A stretch of 64,000 nucleotides of DNA from Streptomyces malaysiensis subsp. samsunensis (GTDB taxonomy: Bacteria; Actinomycetota; Actinomycetes; Streptomycetales; Streptomycetaceae): assembly GCF_024519315.1 (NCBI RefSeq), contig NZ_JANIIC010000037.1, positions 46,706 through 110,705 of the forward strand. The letters are read 5' to 3'. Both the position numbers and the translations under genes were made by a program. The notes under the pieces are model-generated. The model was not told the origin of the DNA and did no database searches. It saw only the letters and a program-made list of their open reading frames with translations. Every line of letters begins with the position of its first letter. Within the stretch, counting starts at the first letter, position 1. Shown piece by piece: positions 1 through 8,245 of the stretch.

Positions 1-191
1 AACCGCAGATAGGTGTCGACGCTCGCCACCACGATCCGGACGTCGATCTTGAGTATCTCGATGCCGACCAGGGAGACGCGGATGAACGCGTCGATCACGA
101 GCCCCCGGTCGAGAATGAGTTCCAGGACGTCGTACAGGCCGCTGGTGCCGCCCCCGCCCCTGGATTGCTGTGCCGGGACAACAGTGGTCAT
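1..191 (-). CDS. gvpA: Gas vesicle structural protein, GvpA/GvpJ family (partial)
   Basis: This is the N-terminal 63 residues of a gas-vesicle shell protein; the rest lies outside the window. After a short Gly-rich leader (residues 1-18) comes the family core: LYDVLELILDRGLVIDAFIR, then VSLVGIEILKIDVRIVVASV. GvpA-type proteins form the ribbed wall of the gas vesicle, and GvpJ/M paralogues act at its tips; the fragment is too short to choose. The ATG at 191 follows a GAGAGGGA ribosome site. gvpO lies just upstream on the same strand, so this is one end of a gvp operon reading out of the window. Confidence 0.88.
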   Translation of the reverse strand, partial: MTTVVPAQQSRGGGGTSGLYDVLELILDRGLVIDAFIRVSLVGIEILKIDVRIVVASVDTYLR

Positions 192-206
192 GTCGGGTGT
201 GTCCCT

Positions 207-242
207 CTCCTGTCCGGTGGGCGTCTCCTGTCCGGTGGGCGT
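207..242. repeat. 18-bp tandem duplication between gvpO and gvpA
   Basis: The unit CTCCTGTCCGGTGGGCGT occurs twice head to tail (207-224 and 225-242). It lies between the gvpO stop and the gvpA ribosome site. Confidence 0.8.
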
Positions 243-257
243 CCGGCCCCGCCGCCG

Positions 258-560
258 TCAGCGGCGGTCGCTCCGGCCGCGCTCATAGCGATGGAGGCGG
301 CGGTAGCCGGTGAGCAGGCCGTCCGGGTCGAGAGTCACCTCGTACAGGCCCATCAGGCTCATCGTGTCCGGCACCCGGGCCAGCTCCACCACCTCGGCCT
401 CCAGCACCCACCCCGCGTCGGTCCGCTCCAGACGGGGCAGGGACTCGGGGTGCCGGCCGGTCAGCTCGACGAGCTGTTCACGGGCGGCGCGCAGAATCGC
501 CGACGGGCTCTGACCGCCGGCCGCCGTCTTCTTGGGGGTCTCATCGGATCTGTTGGTCAT
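258..560 (-). CDS. gvpO: Gas vesicle protein GvpO
   Basis: A 100-residue protein read from ATG at 560 (MTNRSDETPKK). The open frame extends upstream without family similarity. Residues about 20-95 match the GvpO family: a helical start (AILRAAREQLVELTGRHPES) followed by WVLEAEVVELARVPDTMSLM and the typical end GLYEVTLDPDGLLTGYRRLH-RYERG. GvpO is an accessory or regulatory gas-vesicle protein in archaea and actinobacteria; its exact role in Streptomyces is unknown. It directly precedes the gvpA-type gene on the same strand with a 66-bp gap, which suggests co-transcription. Confidence 0.88.
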   Translation of the reverse strand: MTNRSDETPKKTAAGGQSPSAILRAAREQLVELTGRHPESLPRLERTDAGWVLEAEVVELARVPDTMSLMGLYEVTLDPDGLLTGYRRLHRYERGRSDRR

Positions 561-956
561 GTTGGCTCCGGTGGCGGCGGGTACCGCGTCCGGGTGGGCG
601 TAAACCTCGGGCTTCGACCCCGGCGATTTGTGGTGGAATTGTGCGCTCCGGAGGGGGCCGGGAGGTGCTTTTCCGGTCGCCGTGTGAATTGTTCGAGAGT
701 TACCGCCGGTGTGCCCGCCGCCCATACCCCGGCCGGTCCATTGGCGCGGGGATATCGACGGAAACTCGCAATCATCTTCGAGCCGTCAACACAAGCCCCG
801 GAAGAGTGATGAAGCCGTCCACAAACCCGGGCGTGTTTTCTGTGACACAAGTGTGACGAATGGCGGCCATGAGAGGCATGAGAGCGCGGCGGTCCCATGG
901 CGTTCCATGGCCACTCTGGGTTTGCCACGCGTGGGGAGCCGCCTACGGTGGCTCTC
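561..956. other. Divergent intergenic region gvpO / I78 inhibitor
   Basis: A 396-bp stretch between divergent genes. I see no convincing protein or RNA gene; it must carry the promoters of both flanking genes. No promoter could be assigned with confidence. Confidence 0.5.
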
Positions 957-1172
957 ATGGGACCTGTACCGAACCTTCCGGCCGAACCCGACGACGACCT
1001 CGACAGCTATGTGGGCCTCGACGCCCACACCGCCGAGGAGCGGGCGCGCGCACGCGGCTGGAGCACCGTACGGACGCTTCCACCGGGCGCGATCATCACG
1101 ATGGAGTACCTGCGGGGGCGGATCGACTTCGAGGTGGACGAGGGCACCGTGAAGCGCTGCTGGCGCGGCTGA
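957..1172 (+). CDS. I78-family peptidase-inhibitor-like small protein
   Basis: A 71-residue protein from ATG at 957. An upstream ATG at 897 gives 20 extra residues unlike the family. The pattern YVGLDAHTAEERARARGW, TLPPGAIITMEYLRGRIDFE and a terminal KRCW matches the I78 inhibitor fold (potato-inhibitor-I-like, named for the Aspergillus elastase inhibitor AFLEI). No signal peptide is visible, so it may act in the cytoplasm or be a structural relative without inhibitor activity. It is monocistronic and followed by a strong hairpin. Small I78-like proteins of this size are common in Streptomyces. Confidence 0.75.
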   Translation: MGPVPNLPAEPDDDLDSYVGLDAHTAEERARARGWSTVRTLPPGAIITMEYLRGRIDFEVDEGTVKRCWRG

Positions 1173-1212
1173 CCCACCTCGTTCGCGCCGGTACGCGCCA
1201 GTTCGGACACGA

Positions 1213-1253
1213 CCGCGGCCCCGGACGCTCGGCGGGAGCGTCCGGGGCCGCGG
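1213..1253. terminator. Bidirectional terminator hairpin
   Basis: A perfect 18-bp stem (CCGCGGCCCCGGACGCTC paired with its complement at 1236-1253) with a 5-nt loop. It lies between the convergent I78-like and PAP2 genes. It has no T-tract, which is usual for Streptomyces. Confidence 0.85.
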
Positions 1254-1310
1254 TGTGAGCGGTCCGCGCGGGGGAGGGGGTGCGTACCGCCCCGCGGTCC
1301 GCTGGGCGGC

Positions 1311-2345
1311 TCAGCCGCCCGTGGCCGTCCGGCCGCGGGCCGCGCCGGACTGGCCGAAAGGCGTCGTGGCGCGCGGCACCCGGTCGGGGTGCGGCGGCCG
1401 GCGGCTGCCGACCGGGGTGACCGGGGTGCGCTCGGAGCGCACCGTGTGCTGACGGACCGGGTGATGGGGCCGGGCGTCGGAGCCACGGCTGGTGGCACCG
1501 ACGGGCCGGACCACGGCCACGGTCTCGCGGGTGGGCAGCTCGTCGTCGCGGGCGGCGCGCGGGGTGGCCAGCGGGCTCCCGGCGACCGGCCGCCCGGAGG
1601 GCACCGGCACGGGTGCCCGGCCCGCGCGCACCCGGCGCCACAGGGCCAGCATCAGCACCTCGGCACGGGCCATGGCCGGCTCCAGCCACGGCAGCGCCAG
1701 CAGCACCAGCACCCCGGCGGCCCAGCCCAGCACCACATCGCTCAGCCAGTGGGTGCCGAGGTAGACGGTGGTCATGCCGACCCCGAAGGCGAAGCCCGCG
1801 GCGATCAGCGAGGCGACCCTGCGGGCCAGCGGGGTGGTCGCCAGATAGGCCAGAACACCCCAGGTGACCACGGCGTTCGCGGTGTGACCCGAAGGAAATA
1901 TATCGCCCGTGCGCCACATCTCATTGGATCCGACGGTGGTCGCGTAGTGCGGACCGAGCCGGCCGAAGCCGATCTTCACCGCGCCCACGGTGGCGTTCAG
2001 CAGCAGCAGGGACGTGCCCAGCACCAGCAGCGGGCGCAGGGTGCGCTGCCGGTAGCAGCACCACCCCAGCCAGGCGGCGACGGCCACGGCGGTGGGGCCG
2101 CGCTGACCCATGACCACGAAGTAATCCAGGAAGGTGTGGAACTCCGGCCACTGTTTGTAGGGCCGGAACAGCATGACCTGCCAGTCGAGCTTCACCAGCC
2201 ATGACGTGGTGAGCACGCCGATCACGGTCGCCGCGTAGACCGCCAGCGTGGTCCCGAGAAGCCAGAAGCGTGTTCGGGTCATGCGCGGTCGCGCGAGATC
2301 GGGCCTTCGCTCCTCGGTCGCGGGGAGCTTGTCTTCGGTACGCAC
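1311..2345 (-). CDS. PAP2-superfamily membrane phosphatase
   Basis: A 344-residue membrane protein with five to six hydrophobic segments between residues about 28 and 225. The three phosphatase signature regions are KIGFGRLGP (124-132, a loose KxxxxxxRP in which the usual Arg-Pro is Gly-Pro), PSGH (151-154) and GTHWLSD (197-203). The family removes phosphate from lipid phosphates such as phosphatidic acid or undecaprenyl diphosphate on the outer membrane face. The C-terminal ~120 residues are Arg/Pro-rich, look disordered and are unusual in length. The start used is GTG at 2345; an ATG at codon 22 is an alternative. The first signature's missing Arg makes the exact substrate uncertain. Confidence 0.82.
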   Translation of the reverse strand: MRTEDKLPATEERRPDLARPRMTRTRFWLLGTTLAVYAATVIGVLTTSWLVKLDWQVMLFRPYKQWPEFHTFLDYFVVMGQRGPTAVAVAAWLGWCCYRQRTLRPLLVLGTSLLLLNATVGAVKIGFGRLGPHYATTVGSNEMWRTGDIFPSGHTANAVVTWGVLAYLATTPLARRVASLIAAGFAFGVGMTTVYLGTHWLSDVVLGWAAGVLVLLALPWLEPAMARAEVLMLALWRRVRAGRAPVPVPSGRPVAGSPLATPRAARDDELPTRETVAVVRPVGATSRGSDARPHHPVRQHTVRSERTPVTPVGSRRPPHPDRVPRATTPFGQSGAARGRTATGG

Positions 2346-2648
2346 CTAATCGACGTTACATTGCGTGACAGGTGGGTTCAGTCGATCAGGTCGCTTTGTG
2401 ATGACGATGTGATGTGGAGTACGTCTCGTCCGTGCCTTTTGGCCGTGCCCTTTCCGGGGAATGCGCGAGCCTCCGTAACTTTTCCGCTACCACCCTTCCA
2501 ATGGGCGTGTCTCAGGGCCTTTATGGAATTCTTACAGGGCGTGTTTATCGCCTATTAGCCAAAGCGTTCCCCCAAGTTTCCCCGGGTGTCGCCGGGCGGC
2601 CGGGGTGATCAACCGCGGGGCTCGGCCCGGCCGGTGGGGATGGCCGGA
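2346..2648. other. Intergenic region between PAP2 and mannosyltransferase genes
   Basis: About 300 bp that is noticeably more AT-rich than its surroundings (2350-2580). Short open frames exist but none has Streptomyces codon use. It presumably holds the PAP2 promoter and the end of the upstream gene's transcript. Confidence 0.4.
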
Positions 2649-3836
2649 TCATGGCGGTCCGCTGCCATGCAGCCAGAAGGCCCCGTACACCGCCGAGGCG
2701 AGCCCGGCCGACCCCAGGACCAGCGCGGTCCGCACCGGACGCAGCCGGGCCAGGGCGACCGCGATCGGCAGCAGCAGTGGGAAGGCGGGTGTCAGCAGCC
2801 GGGGTTTCGAGCCGAAGTACCCCTTCGCGGCAAGCGCCAGGACGAGCACCGCCCCGCCGTAGGCCAGCAGCGGCAGCGGCTGGCGCTGACGTACACAGCG
2901 GACGGCGAGCCAGACCAGCGCCCCGACACCGAGCAGCAGCCCCAGCCCGCCCACGAAGGGCGGCTCGATCAGCAGTCCGCCGATGAAGCCCGCGAAGGCC
3001 AGACCGCCGTCGAAGCCGTTGCCCCAGCCGCTCTGCACATCGAAGTAGCCGGTGGCGCTTCCGGTCCGGAAGGCCACCCACACCACATAGCCAAGCCAGC
3101 CAAGCGGCGCCAGCACGACCCCCGCGAGCAGGCTCCGGTCGTGTCGCCACGCCTGGCGCCAGCGCCCGCCGGGCAGCAGCTCCATCGCGGACGCCACCCA
3201 GACCGCCGCGACCACCGCAGCCCCCACCGGCCGGGTGAGCCCCGCCAGCGCCGCGCACAGCCCCGCCCACAGCCACCGCCGGGTGAGCGCCGCGTAGACC
3301 CCCCACGCGGCCAGGGCCGTGAAGAGCGACTCCGAGTACGCCATCGACTGCACGATCCCGACCGGCAGCACCCCCCACAGCACGGCCAGTGTGAGCCCCA
3401 CCCGGCGTCCGTGGAGCAGATCGCCGATCGCGAAGATCCCCCAGGCGGCGACCAGGGACATCGCCCCGCTCACCAGCAGACCGGCGTCGGCCGAGGCCAG
3501 CGGGGTCATGGCCGATATCGCTCGCTCCAGCGCGGGCAGCAGGGGGAAGAACGCCAGGTTGGAGTGGACCGCCCCGTCGGGCAGATGGAGCGTGTAGCCG
3601 TATCCCTCCTCGGCGATGCGGGTGTACCACAGCGAGTCCCAGCGCGCGGAGAGCAGCTGGTGCGGGCTCTTGTCCGCGAAGGCTCCCCAGATCGCGAGAA
3701 CCACCAGCCCGAGCAGGCGCGTCCCCGCGTGGGCGAGCAATGCCGGGGCAGCCCGGCGCAGCGCGGAGCCGGCGGCGCGGCCCGGTCGGCCGTCGTCGCC
3801 GAGCGGCGCGGTGCCGGCCTGGGCGAGATCAGTCAC
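2649..3836 (-). CDS. Polytopic mannosyltransferase (PIG-V-like, GT-C fold)
   Basis: A 395-residue polytopic membrane protein with about nine hydrophobic segments. After a short cytoplasmic N-terminus comes LSARWDSLWYTRIAEEGYGY (residues about 57-76), the conserved acidic first loop of PIG-V/GT-C mannosyltransferases that use polyprenyl-phosphate mannose. The C-terminus carries a SKPRLLTPAFPLLLP motif typical of actinobacterial members. The probable role is adding a mannose to an envelope glycan or glycoprotein on the outer face. GTG at 3836 is chosen because it begins a Streptomyces-like MTDLAQ start; no clear ribosome site precedes it, so the message may be leaderless. Confidence 0.75.
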   Translation of the reverse strand: MTDLAQAGTAPLGDDGRPGRAAGSALRRAAPALLAHAGTRLLGLVVLAIWGAFADKSPHQLLSARWDSLWYTRIAEEGYGYTLHLPDGAVHSNLAFFPLLPALERAISAMTPLASADAGLLVSGAMSLVAAWGIFAIGDLLHGRRVGLTLAVLWGVLPVGIVQSMAYSESLFTALAAWGVYAALTRRWLWAGLCAALAGLTRPVGAAVVAAVWVASAMELLPGGRWRQAWRHDRSLLAGVVLAPLGWLGYVVWVAFRTGSATGYFDVQSGWGNGFDGGLAFAGFIGGLLIEPPFVGGLGLLLGVGALVWLAVRCVRQRQPLPLLAYGGAVLVLALAAKGYFGSKPRLLTPAFPLLLPIAVALARLRPVRTALVLGSAGLASAVYGAFWLHGSGPP

Positions 3837-4284
3837 GGCGACGATTATCAGGGATGGTCCGGGCCGCCCGCCGGGCCTGTGGACAACGGCCCGCGGAGAC
3901 GCCGCGGAGGCTGTGGACAACGCCTCGCGGACAGCCCGCGGACAGTGCTCCCCGGACGCCTCGCGGACAGCGCCCCGTGGACAGCGCCCCGCGGACAACG
4001 GGGAGCGAACGGAAGACGGCCACCGGTGGGCCGTAGCGGGGCCGCGGAGGCGACGCAGGAGGGACGGCAGAGGTACGGAGGACAAAAGGTGAAGTGTGGA
4101 ACGTACGCCTCCGTAACGATCCGCGGGGCGGTCCCAACATGACCTGCGGCACACGTCCCGCGCGCGGTCTCGCGTACCCTGACCTCTCACTCGCGCCTTC
4201 GCCACCGGGACCACCCGGGACGTCCCCACGACGTGACGCCCTCCGGCGGCGGACCGCGAGCGCAAGACCCAGGGAGGTGCGTAC
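3837..4284. other. Divergent intergenic region with a repeat cluster
   Basis: A 448-bp stretch between the divergent mannosyltransferase and MFS genes. It holds seven DnaA-box-like GGACA(A/G) repeats (3878-3998, listed separately), then unremarkable sequence up to the MFS ribosome site AGGGAGG at 4271. Confidence 0.6.
3878..3998. repeat. Cluster of seven DnaA-box-like 9-mers
   Basis: Two perfect TGTGGACAA 9-mers (3878-3886, 3912-3920; reverse of the consensus TTGTCCACA) are followed by five close variants: CGCGGACAG at 3926, 3937 and 3962, CGTGGACAG at 3976, and CGCGGACAA at 3990. All are in the same orientation within 121 bp. Some spacing is regular (11-14 bp), so part of the cluster may be a simple tandem repeat rather than protein sites. 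Confidence 0.6.
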
Positions 4285-6063
4285 ATGTCCGGGACGACCA
4301 CGGCCGGCTCTCGGCGGACGGCGGGCGTTCCTCGGCAATGGCGCGGCACCGAGGCGAGCGGCGGGGCCAACCGCTGGGTCGTGCTCCTCGTGCTCTGCGT
4401 CAGCCTGCTGCTCGTGGCCGTGGACGCGACCGTGCTCCATGTCGCGGTCCCGGCCGTCACCGAGGATCTGCGCCCCGGCGCGATCGAGCTGCTGTGGATC
4501 GTGGATGTCTACCCACTGGTCTGCGCCTCGCTGCTGATCCTCTTCGGCACCCTCGGCGACCGGGTCGGCAGACGACGTGTCCTGCTGCTCGGCTACGGGC
4601 TCTTCGGCGCCGCCTCCGCGCTCGCCGCCTTCGCCGCCAACCCCCAGATCCTCATCGTGGCCCGTGCCCTGCTGGGCGTCGGCGGCGCGATGATCATGCC
4701 CGCGACGCTGTCGATCCTGCGCCAGGTCTTCCCGGACCGCCGGGAGCGGGCGATGGCCATCGGCATATGGAGCGCGGTCGCCGCCGTGGGCGCGGCGGTC
4801 GGCCCGCTGCTCGGCGGCTTCCTGGTGGAGAACTTCTGGTGGGGCTCGGTCTTCCTGGTGAACCTGCCCCTGATGGTCGTGGCGCTGCCCGTCGGCCGCT
4901 GGCTGCTGCCCGAGTCCACCGGCGACGGCGACGGGCCCTGGGACGTGCTGGGCGCGGTCATGGCCGCGTGCGGGCTGTTCTGCGTGGTCTTCGGCGTCAA
5001 GCGGATGGGCAGCGGCGCGGGGCTGCTGAACGCCGTGACCGCCGCCCCGGTGCTGTTCGGGGCGGTGCTGCTGGTGCTCTTCGTACGCCGCCAGCGCCGC
5101 CGTACGCATCCGCTGGTCGACCTCAAGCTGTTCTCCCGGCCCGCCTTCTCGATCTCCGTCGGCTGTATCGTGCTCGCCCTGCTGGCGCTCGTCGGCCTGG
5201 AGCTCATAGCCGCCCAGTACCTCCAGCTCGTGCTCGGGCTCACCCCGCTCGAGACGGGTCTGCGGCTGCTGCCGCTCACCTTCGCCGCCATGGCCGCCGG
5301 GCTCGTGGGGTCCCGGATGCTCCAGTGGCTCGGGCCACGCGTCATGGTCGCCGTCGGCTTCGCGCTCACCGCCCTCGCCGTTCTCTCGCTCACCGCCATG
5401 GGACTGTCCGACCGGCCCGCCGTGCTCGTCGGCGGCTTCATCGTCCTGGGCTTCGGCCTGGAGACCACGCTCTTCAGCGGGTACGAGTCCATGCTCAACG
5501 AGGCGTCCACCGGTTCGGCGGGCGGCGCCGCCGCCATCGGCGAGACCTCCTACCAGCTCGGCGCCGGTATCGGCATCGCCCTCCTCGGCAGCGTGATGAA
5601 CGCCGCCTACAAGCCCGGCGTCTCCTCGGTGCCCGGCGTCCCCGCCTCGGCCAGCTCCGACGCGAGCCAGTCGCTGGGCGCGGCGTACAAGGTCTCCGAC
5701 CGGCTCGGCGGCCACGCCGGGGAGGCCCTGCGCTCGGCCTCCCGCTCCGCCTTCGTCCACGGTCTGCATATCACGCTCGCGGTGAGCGCCGGTCTGCTGC
5801 TGCTCGGCGCGCTGGCCGCCCTGCGGCTGCCCAGGACCATGGAGTGCCCCGCCGGCGACGAGGAGCCCTCCCAGGGCCCGGACCAGGGCCAGCGGGAGCA
5901 GGAGCAGCGGGACCAGGGCCAGCGAGAGCAAGGCCGGCGGGACCAGGGCCGGCTGGAACAGGCCCAGCTGGAACGGGCCCAGCGGGAGCCGGGCCAGCGC
6001 GAGCAGGGCGGTACGGACGCCCCGGCCCGCCGCGACCGCGCCACCGTCGCCGCCGAGTCCTGA
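4285..6063 (+). CDS. MFS drug exporter, DHA2 (14-TM) family
   Basis: A 592-residue exporter with 14 predicted membrane segments. Family marks visible are LLVAVDATVLHVAVPAV in TM1, LFGTLGDRVGRRRVLLLGY (motif A) after TM2, and ARALLGVGGAMIMPATLSIL around TM4 (motif C region GAAVGPLLGGFL in TM5). DHA2 members expel drugs, dyes or secondary metabolites by proton antiport. It starts at ATG 4285 after AGGGAGG. Residues about 530-575 form an odd cytoplasmic tail of Gln/Arg/Glu/Gly repeats (QGQREQ, RDQGRLEQAQ) made by imperfect DNA repeats. No regulator is adjacent, and the substrate cannot be inferred. Confidence 0.88.
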   Translation: MSGTTTAGSRRTAGVPRQWRGTEASGGANRWVVLLVLCVSLLLVAVDATVLHVAVPAVTEDLRPGAIELLWIVDVYPLVCASLLILFGTLGDRVGRRRVLLLGYGLFGAASALAAFAANPQILIVARALLGVGGAMIMPATLSILRQVFPDRRERAMAIGIWSAVAAVGAAVGPLLGGFLVENFWWGSVFLVNLPLMVVALPVGRWLLPESTGDGDGPWDVLGAVMAACGLFCVVFGVKRMGSGAGLLNAVTAAPVLFGAVLLVLFVRRQRRRTHPLVDLKLFSRPAFSISVGCIVLALLALVGLELIAAQYLQLVLGLTPLETGLRLLPLTFAAMAAGLVGSRMLQWLGPRVMVAVGFALTALAVLSLTAMGLSDRPAVLVGGFIVLGFGLETTLFSGYESMLNEASTGSAGGAAAIGETSYQLGAGIGIALLGSVMNAAYKPGVSSVPGVPASASSDASQSLGAAYKVSDRLGGHAGEALRSASRSAFVHGLHITLAVSAGLLLLGALAALRLPRTMECPAGDEEPSQGPDQGQREQEQRDQGQREQGRRDQGRLEQAQLERAQREPGQREQGGTDAPARRDRATVAAES

Positions 6064-6120
6064 CCGACCCTCCGAGTCCTGACCGGCCCCCCAAGGCTTG
6101 ACCGACCCGCCCGAGCCCTG
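6054..6120. repeat. 19-bp repeats spanning the MFS stop codon
   Basis: The gene end CGAGTCCTGACCG (stop TGA 6061-6063) recurs with its TGA at 6080 and, degenerated, at 6099 and 6118, a period of 19-20 bp. Looser GCCCGAGT-type copies continue to about 6220. It is one of several stop-spanning repeats in this window. Confidence 0.7.
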
Positions 6121-6384
6121 CTGCACGGCCCGCCTGAGCCCCACCCGGCCCCCCAGCCCTGCCCGAGTCCCGCCCCAGCCCTGCCCGAGTAACACAGGAG
6201 CGCGGCCCGAGTGCTGCCCGAGTCCTGGTGACCCGGTGTGAGCGGGGCTGGACGCCAGGGGTTACCCGGCCGTAGCGTCGGATCGACCGGGCTGATCACC
6301 CCGGCCGCCGGGCGGGAGGACGCGCCCCGGCGGCGGGTGGCCACCCGGCGAACCCGGACCCGCACCCACCGGAGGCCGCCGCCC
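6064..6384. other. Intergenic region after the MFS gene
   Basis: The first half is the degenerate CTGCCCGAGTCC-type repeat; the rest has no recognisable gene. A GGAGG ribosome site at 6371-6375 precedes the dehydrogenase ATG. Confidence 0.5.
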
Positions 6385-7572
6385 ATGTCCGCTGGCACCC
6401 TGCCGCCGTTCGACCCGCGCGACCCACTGGGGCTCGACGATCTCCTGGCCCCCGAGGACCTGGCCATCCGCGACACCATGCGGCAGTGGGCCGCCGACCG
6501 CGTGCTGCCGTACGTCGCCGACTGGTACGAGCGCGGCGAGGTGCCCGGCATCCGGGAGCTGGCCCGGGAGCTCGGCTCCCTCGGCGCGCTCGGGATGTCG
6601 CTCACCGGCTACGGCTGCGCGGGCGCCAGTCCGATCCAGTACGGGCTGGCCTGTCTGGAGCTGGAGGCCGCCGACTCCGGGATCCGCTCCCTGATGTCGG
6701 TGCAGGGTTCGCTGTCCATGTACGCCATCCACCGCTTCGGCTCCGAGGAGCAGAAGGAGCGGTGGCTGCCCCGGATGGCCTCCGGCGAGGTCATCGGCTG
6801 CTTCGGGCTGACCGAGCCCGACCACGGCTCCGATCCGGCCGGTATGCGCACCTACGCCAAGCGGGACGGCTCGGACTGGGTGCTCACCGGCCGCAAGATG
6901 TGGATCACCAATGGCTCGGTGGCCGGGGTCGCGGTGGTGTGGGCCCGCACCGACGAGGGCGTCCGCGGCTTCGTCGTCCCCACCGACGCGCCCGGTTTCT
7001 CGGCCTCCGACATCAAGCACAAGTGGTCGCTGCGCGCCTCGGTCACCAGTGAGCTGGTCCTGGACGAGGTGCGGCTGCCGGCCGACGCGGTGCTGCCGGA
7101 GGTCACCGGGTTGCGGGGGCCGCTGAGCTGTCTGGGCCACGCCCGCTACGGGATCGTCTGGGGCTCGATGGGGGCGGCCCGCTCCGCCTTCGAGGCGGCG
7201 CTGGACTACGCCCGCGAGCGCGAGCAGTTCGGCCGGCCGATCGGGGGCTTCCAGCTCACCCAGGCCAAGCTGGCCGATATGGCGCTGGAACTCCACAAGG
7301 GGATGCTGCTCGCCCACCATCTGGGGCGGCGTATGGAGGCGGGGCGGCTCCGTCCCGAGCAGGTCAGCTTCGGCAAGCTGAACAATGTGCGGGAGGCGAT
7401 CGAGATCTGCCGTACGGCCCGGACGATTCTGGGGGCCAACGGCATCTCGCTGGAGTATCCGGTGATGCGCCACGCCACGAATCTGGAGTCCGTGCTCACC
7501 TATGAGGGCACCGTCGAAATGCACCAACTGGTGCTGGGCAAGGCGCTCACCGGAATCGACGCCTTCCGGTGA
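6385..7572 (+). CDS. Acyl-CoA dehydrogenase, glutaryl-CoA dehydrogenase type
   Basis: A 395-residue flavoenzyme from ATG 6385 (GGAGG at 6371-6375). It shows the FAD and substrate motifs of the acyl-CoA dehydrogenase fold: CFGLTEPDHGSDPAGM (FAD loop) and the C-terminal TYEGTVEMHQLVLGKALTGI, in which the Glu of YEGT is the expected catalytic base. The ending resembles glutaryl-CoA dehydrogenases, which oxidise and decarboxylate glutaryl-CoA to crotonyl-CoA in lysine and tryptophan breakdown. It stands alone, with an unrelated converging gene 10 bp downstream. Glutaryl specificity is inferred from motif resemblance. Confidence 0.85.
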   Translation: MSAGTLPPFDPRDPLGLDDLLAPEDLAIRDTMRQWAADRVLPYVADWYERGEVPGIRELARELGSLGALGMSLTGYGCAGASPIQYGLACLELEAADSGIRSLMSVQGSLSMYAIHRFGSEEQKERWLPRMASGEVIGCFGLTEPDHGSDPAGMRTYAKRDGSDWVLTGRKMWITNGSVAGVAVVWARTDEGVRGFVVPTDAPGFSASDIKHKWSLRASVTSELVLDEVRLPADAVLPEVTGLRGPLSCLGHARYGIVWGSMGAARSAFEAALDYAREREQFGRPIGGFQLTQAKLADMALELHKGMLLAHHLGRRMEAGRLRPEQVSFGKLNNVREAIEICRTARTILGANGISLEYPVMRHATNLESVLTYEGTVEMHQLVLGKALTGIDAFR

Positions 7573-7582
7573 GCGGTGGACC

Positions 7583-8014
7583 CTAGCTCTGGTTGAAAAA
7601 GCCCGTGGCGTGGCCGGACTGACCGCTGACGATCTGGTAGTCCGACGGGGTGAGGAGGAAGACGCGGTTGGCCACGCGGTCGATCGAGCCTCTCAGCCCG
7701 AAGATCAGGCCGGCCATGAAATCCACCACACGCTTGGCGTCGGAGGACTCCATCGTCGTGAGATTGACGATGACCGGCACGCCCTCCCGGAACAGCTCGC
7801 CGATGCCGCGGGCGTCCCGGAATCCGTCCGGGGTGACCGTGGCGATCCGGGTGCCCTGGTCCCGCGCGGTCTGGTCGGCCACCCGCGCTCGCGGGTCGGT
7901 CATCCAGGAGCCGCCGGGCTCGGACCCCTCGGCGTAGTCGTCGTCGTAGTAGCGCTCGTCATCGCTGTCGTCGACGAGGCCAAGCCAGGCACTTGCCTTG
8001 CGTACCGATCCCAT
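7583..8014 (-). CDS. SepF-like cell-division protein (SflA/SflB type)
   Basis: A 143-residue protein from ATG 8014 preceded by GAGGAGG. Residues 1-40 hold the membrane-proximal start (MGSVRKASAWLGLVDDSDDE) followed by an Asp/Tyr-rich stretch. Residues about 55-140 form the SepF domain: VPVIVNLTTMESSDAKRVVDF, MAGLIFGLRGSIDRVANRVF, LLTPSDYQI. SepF links the FtsZ ring to the membrane. Streptomyces has the ftsZ-linked SepF plus shorter paralogues (SflA, SflB) away from the division cluster. Given its length and location, this is a paralogue rather than the main SepF. Confidence 0.85.
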   Translation of the reverse strand: MGSVRKASAWLGLVDDSDDERYYDDDYAEGSEPGGSWMTDPRARVADQTARDQGTRIATVTPDGFRDARGIGELFREGVPVIVNLTTMESSDAKRVVDFMAGLIFGLRGSIDRVANRVFLLTPSDYQIVSGQSGHATGFFNQS

Positions 8015-8245
8015 GGACGCCTCCTCTCCCTGATGGTGTGTACCGTCCGCCCCTCTATGGTCGTCCATGATGCGGATGGTCTGCCACGTGGATTGCGGCC
8101 GCACAGGGGATTCGTGACGTTACTGGTGCACAACGGCTGGCGCCATATCAGAGTTCCACCTGCTTAAGGGGGCTGACGGAGCGCTGGGTAGACTCCGCCG
8201 CTGCCGGACGGGTGACGTCGGGGACGTACGGGTGAACGGGGGATC

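Noticed and set aside
3829..6195. Very long minus-strand open frame across the MFS gene
   Set aside because: It is a GC-bias shadow: Gly/Arg/Gln/His-rich with no motif, whereas the plus strand encodes a clear 14-TM exporter with ribosome site.
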